Assembly (NCBI GenBank): GCA_964505325.1
Contig: CAZDHT010000137.1
Span: 1 to 13,570 of the forward strand
Reading direction: 5' to 3'
Length of the DNA stretch: 13,570 bases
From: CAZDHT01 sp964505325
GTDB taxonomy: Bacteria > Planctomycetota > PUPC01
In this document: piece by piece, positions 13,158-13,570 of the stretch
How the letters are laid out: each line of letters begins with the position of its first letter
How positions within the stretch are numbered: position 1 is the stretch's first letter
The notes under the pieces: generated by a model
What the model saw: only the letters and a program-made list of their open reading frames with translations
Database searches by the model: none
Told to the model about the DNA's origin: nothing
Translations under genes and position numbers: made by a program

Positions 13158-13570
13158 ATGGGATTTTACTGCGGATTGGATTTGGGTGCAACGCATTGTC
13201 AGGTGTGTGTGATTAACGACGCGATGGAGATTCAGGTCGAACGGAAGGTGCGGAACGAGTTGAGCCAGATCACGGAACTGCTGGCGCAGTACGACCCGGC
13301 TCCGCAGTGCGTGGTGGAGAGCACGTTCAACTGGTACTGGCTGGTGGATGGGTTGATGGAGGCAGGCTACGAGATATGTCTGGCACACGCCCTGGGCGTG
13401 CGGCTGATCAGCGGGGCGAAGGTGAAGACGGATCGCCGGGATGCGTTCGCGCTGGCGAAGCTGCTCCGGGCGGGCCTGATCCCGCAGGCGTACATCTACC
13501 CGAAGGCCACGCGGCCGGTGCAGGCGGTGCAATGGTACCCCCGGATCGAGCGGTACTTCGACCGGCAACT
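13158..13570 (+). CDS. IS110-family transposase, 5' part, runs off the window; apparent internal deletion
   Basis: RuvC-like DEDD recombinase that moves IS110-family elements with a guide RNA. ATG 13158 has AAGGAGG at 7-nt spacing. The 137 visible residues contain the complete DEDD set: D8 in GLDLGATHCQVCV, E54 in VVESTFNWYWLVDGL, and D92/D95 in SGAKVKTDRRDAFALAKLLRAG (85-106), followed by IPQAYIYPKATRPV. At residue 121 the text switches to QAVQWYPRIERYFDRQ. In intact relatives I remember, KATRPVRDL continues into a long helical linker and the Ser-containing C-terminal domain, and an AV+WYP+I motif occurs close to the C terminus. So about 180 residues look to be missing, including the catalytic Ser region. 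The rest lies beyond 13570, so whether the frame stays open is unknown. Confidence 0.85.
   Translation, partial: MGFYCGLDLGATHCQVCVINDAMEIQVERKVRNELSQITELLAQYDPAPQCVVESTFNWYWLVDGLMEAGYEICLAHALGVRLISGAKVKTDRRDAFALAKLLRAGLIPQAYIYPKATRPVQAVQWYPRIERYFDRQ

Overview
This is a GC-rich bacterial chromosomal window. The mix of genes suggests a planctomycete or a close relative in the PVC group: a large secreted YetA/PcRGLX-type RIFT-barrel carbohydrate-active protein, cytosolic His-kinase/HD-GYP cascades, a SpoIIE/STAS partner switch, and integrase-core transposases of the NAYAERWVRS type. That assignment is inference from gene content only; no rRNA or marker protein confirms it.

Positions 1-1815 hold two overlapping cofactor genes: nadC (quinolinate phosphoribosyltransferase, NAD synthesis) and birA (biotin protein ligase without the DNA-binding domain), joined by an ATGA overlap. 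Positions 1957-5922 hold a tight three-gene signalling operon: a soluble PAS-type histidine kinase, a second soluble kinase with a degenerate receiver at its N terminus and HN in place of HE at the phosphorylation site, and a receiver-GAF-HD-GYP response regulator expected to degrade cyclic-di-GMP. All three start with TTG or GTG. Facing them on the minus strand (8257-6025) are a membrane-anchored HAMP-PP2C (RsbU/SpoIIE-like) phosphatase and a STAS anti-sigma-factor antagonist, the output half of a partner-switching system whose anti-sigma kinase is not in the window. The phosphorelay and the partner switch converge tail to tail.

From about 8400 the character changes to an accessory region. 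A tRNA-Glu(CTC) with a near-consensus sigma-70 promoter and a likely terminator is followed by an insertion sequence (8750-9948) bounded by perfect 18-bp inverted repeats. Its transposase has lost about 60 residues in frame, including the second catalytic Asp. Its right end lies 3 bp from the apparent -35 box of the next gene, a 775-residue secreted protein of the exo-rhamnogalacturonan-lyase-like (YetA/PcRGLX) family, probably a pectin-degrading enzyme. Downstream, 750 bp without a convincing gene holds a stop-interrupted reading frame, a third copy of the insertion-sequence end motif, and a run of strong hairpins leading into the 5' part of an IS110-family transposase at the window edge. The hairpins lie where IS110 elements are known to encode their bridge RNA, and the largest one covers the transposase ribosome-binding site. 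The IS110 transposase also appears internally deleted, joining its intact DEDD domain to a C-terminal motif.

The points most worth following up are the structured IS110 leader, the pair of internally deleted transposases, the insertion sequence abutting the polysaccharide-lyase promoter, and the atypical second kinase in the HD-GYP operon.
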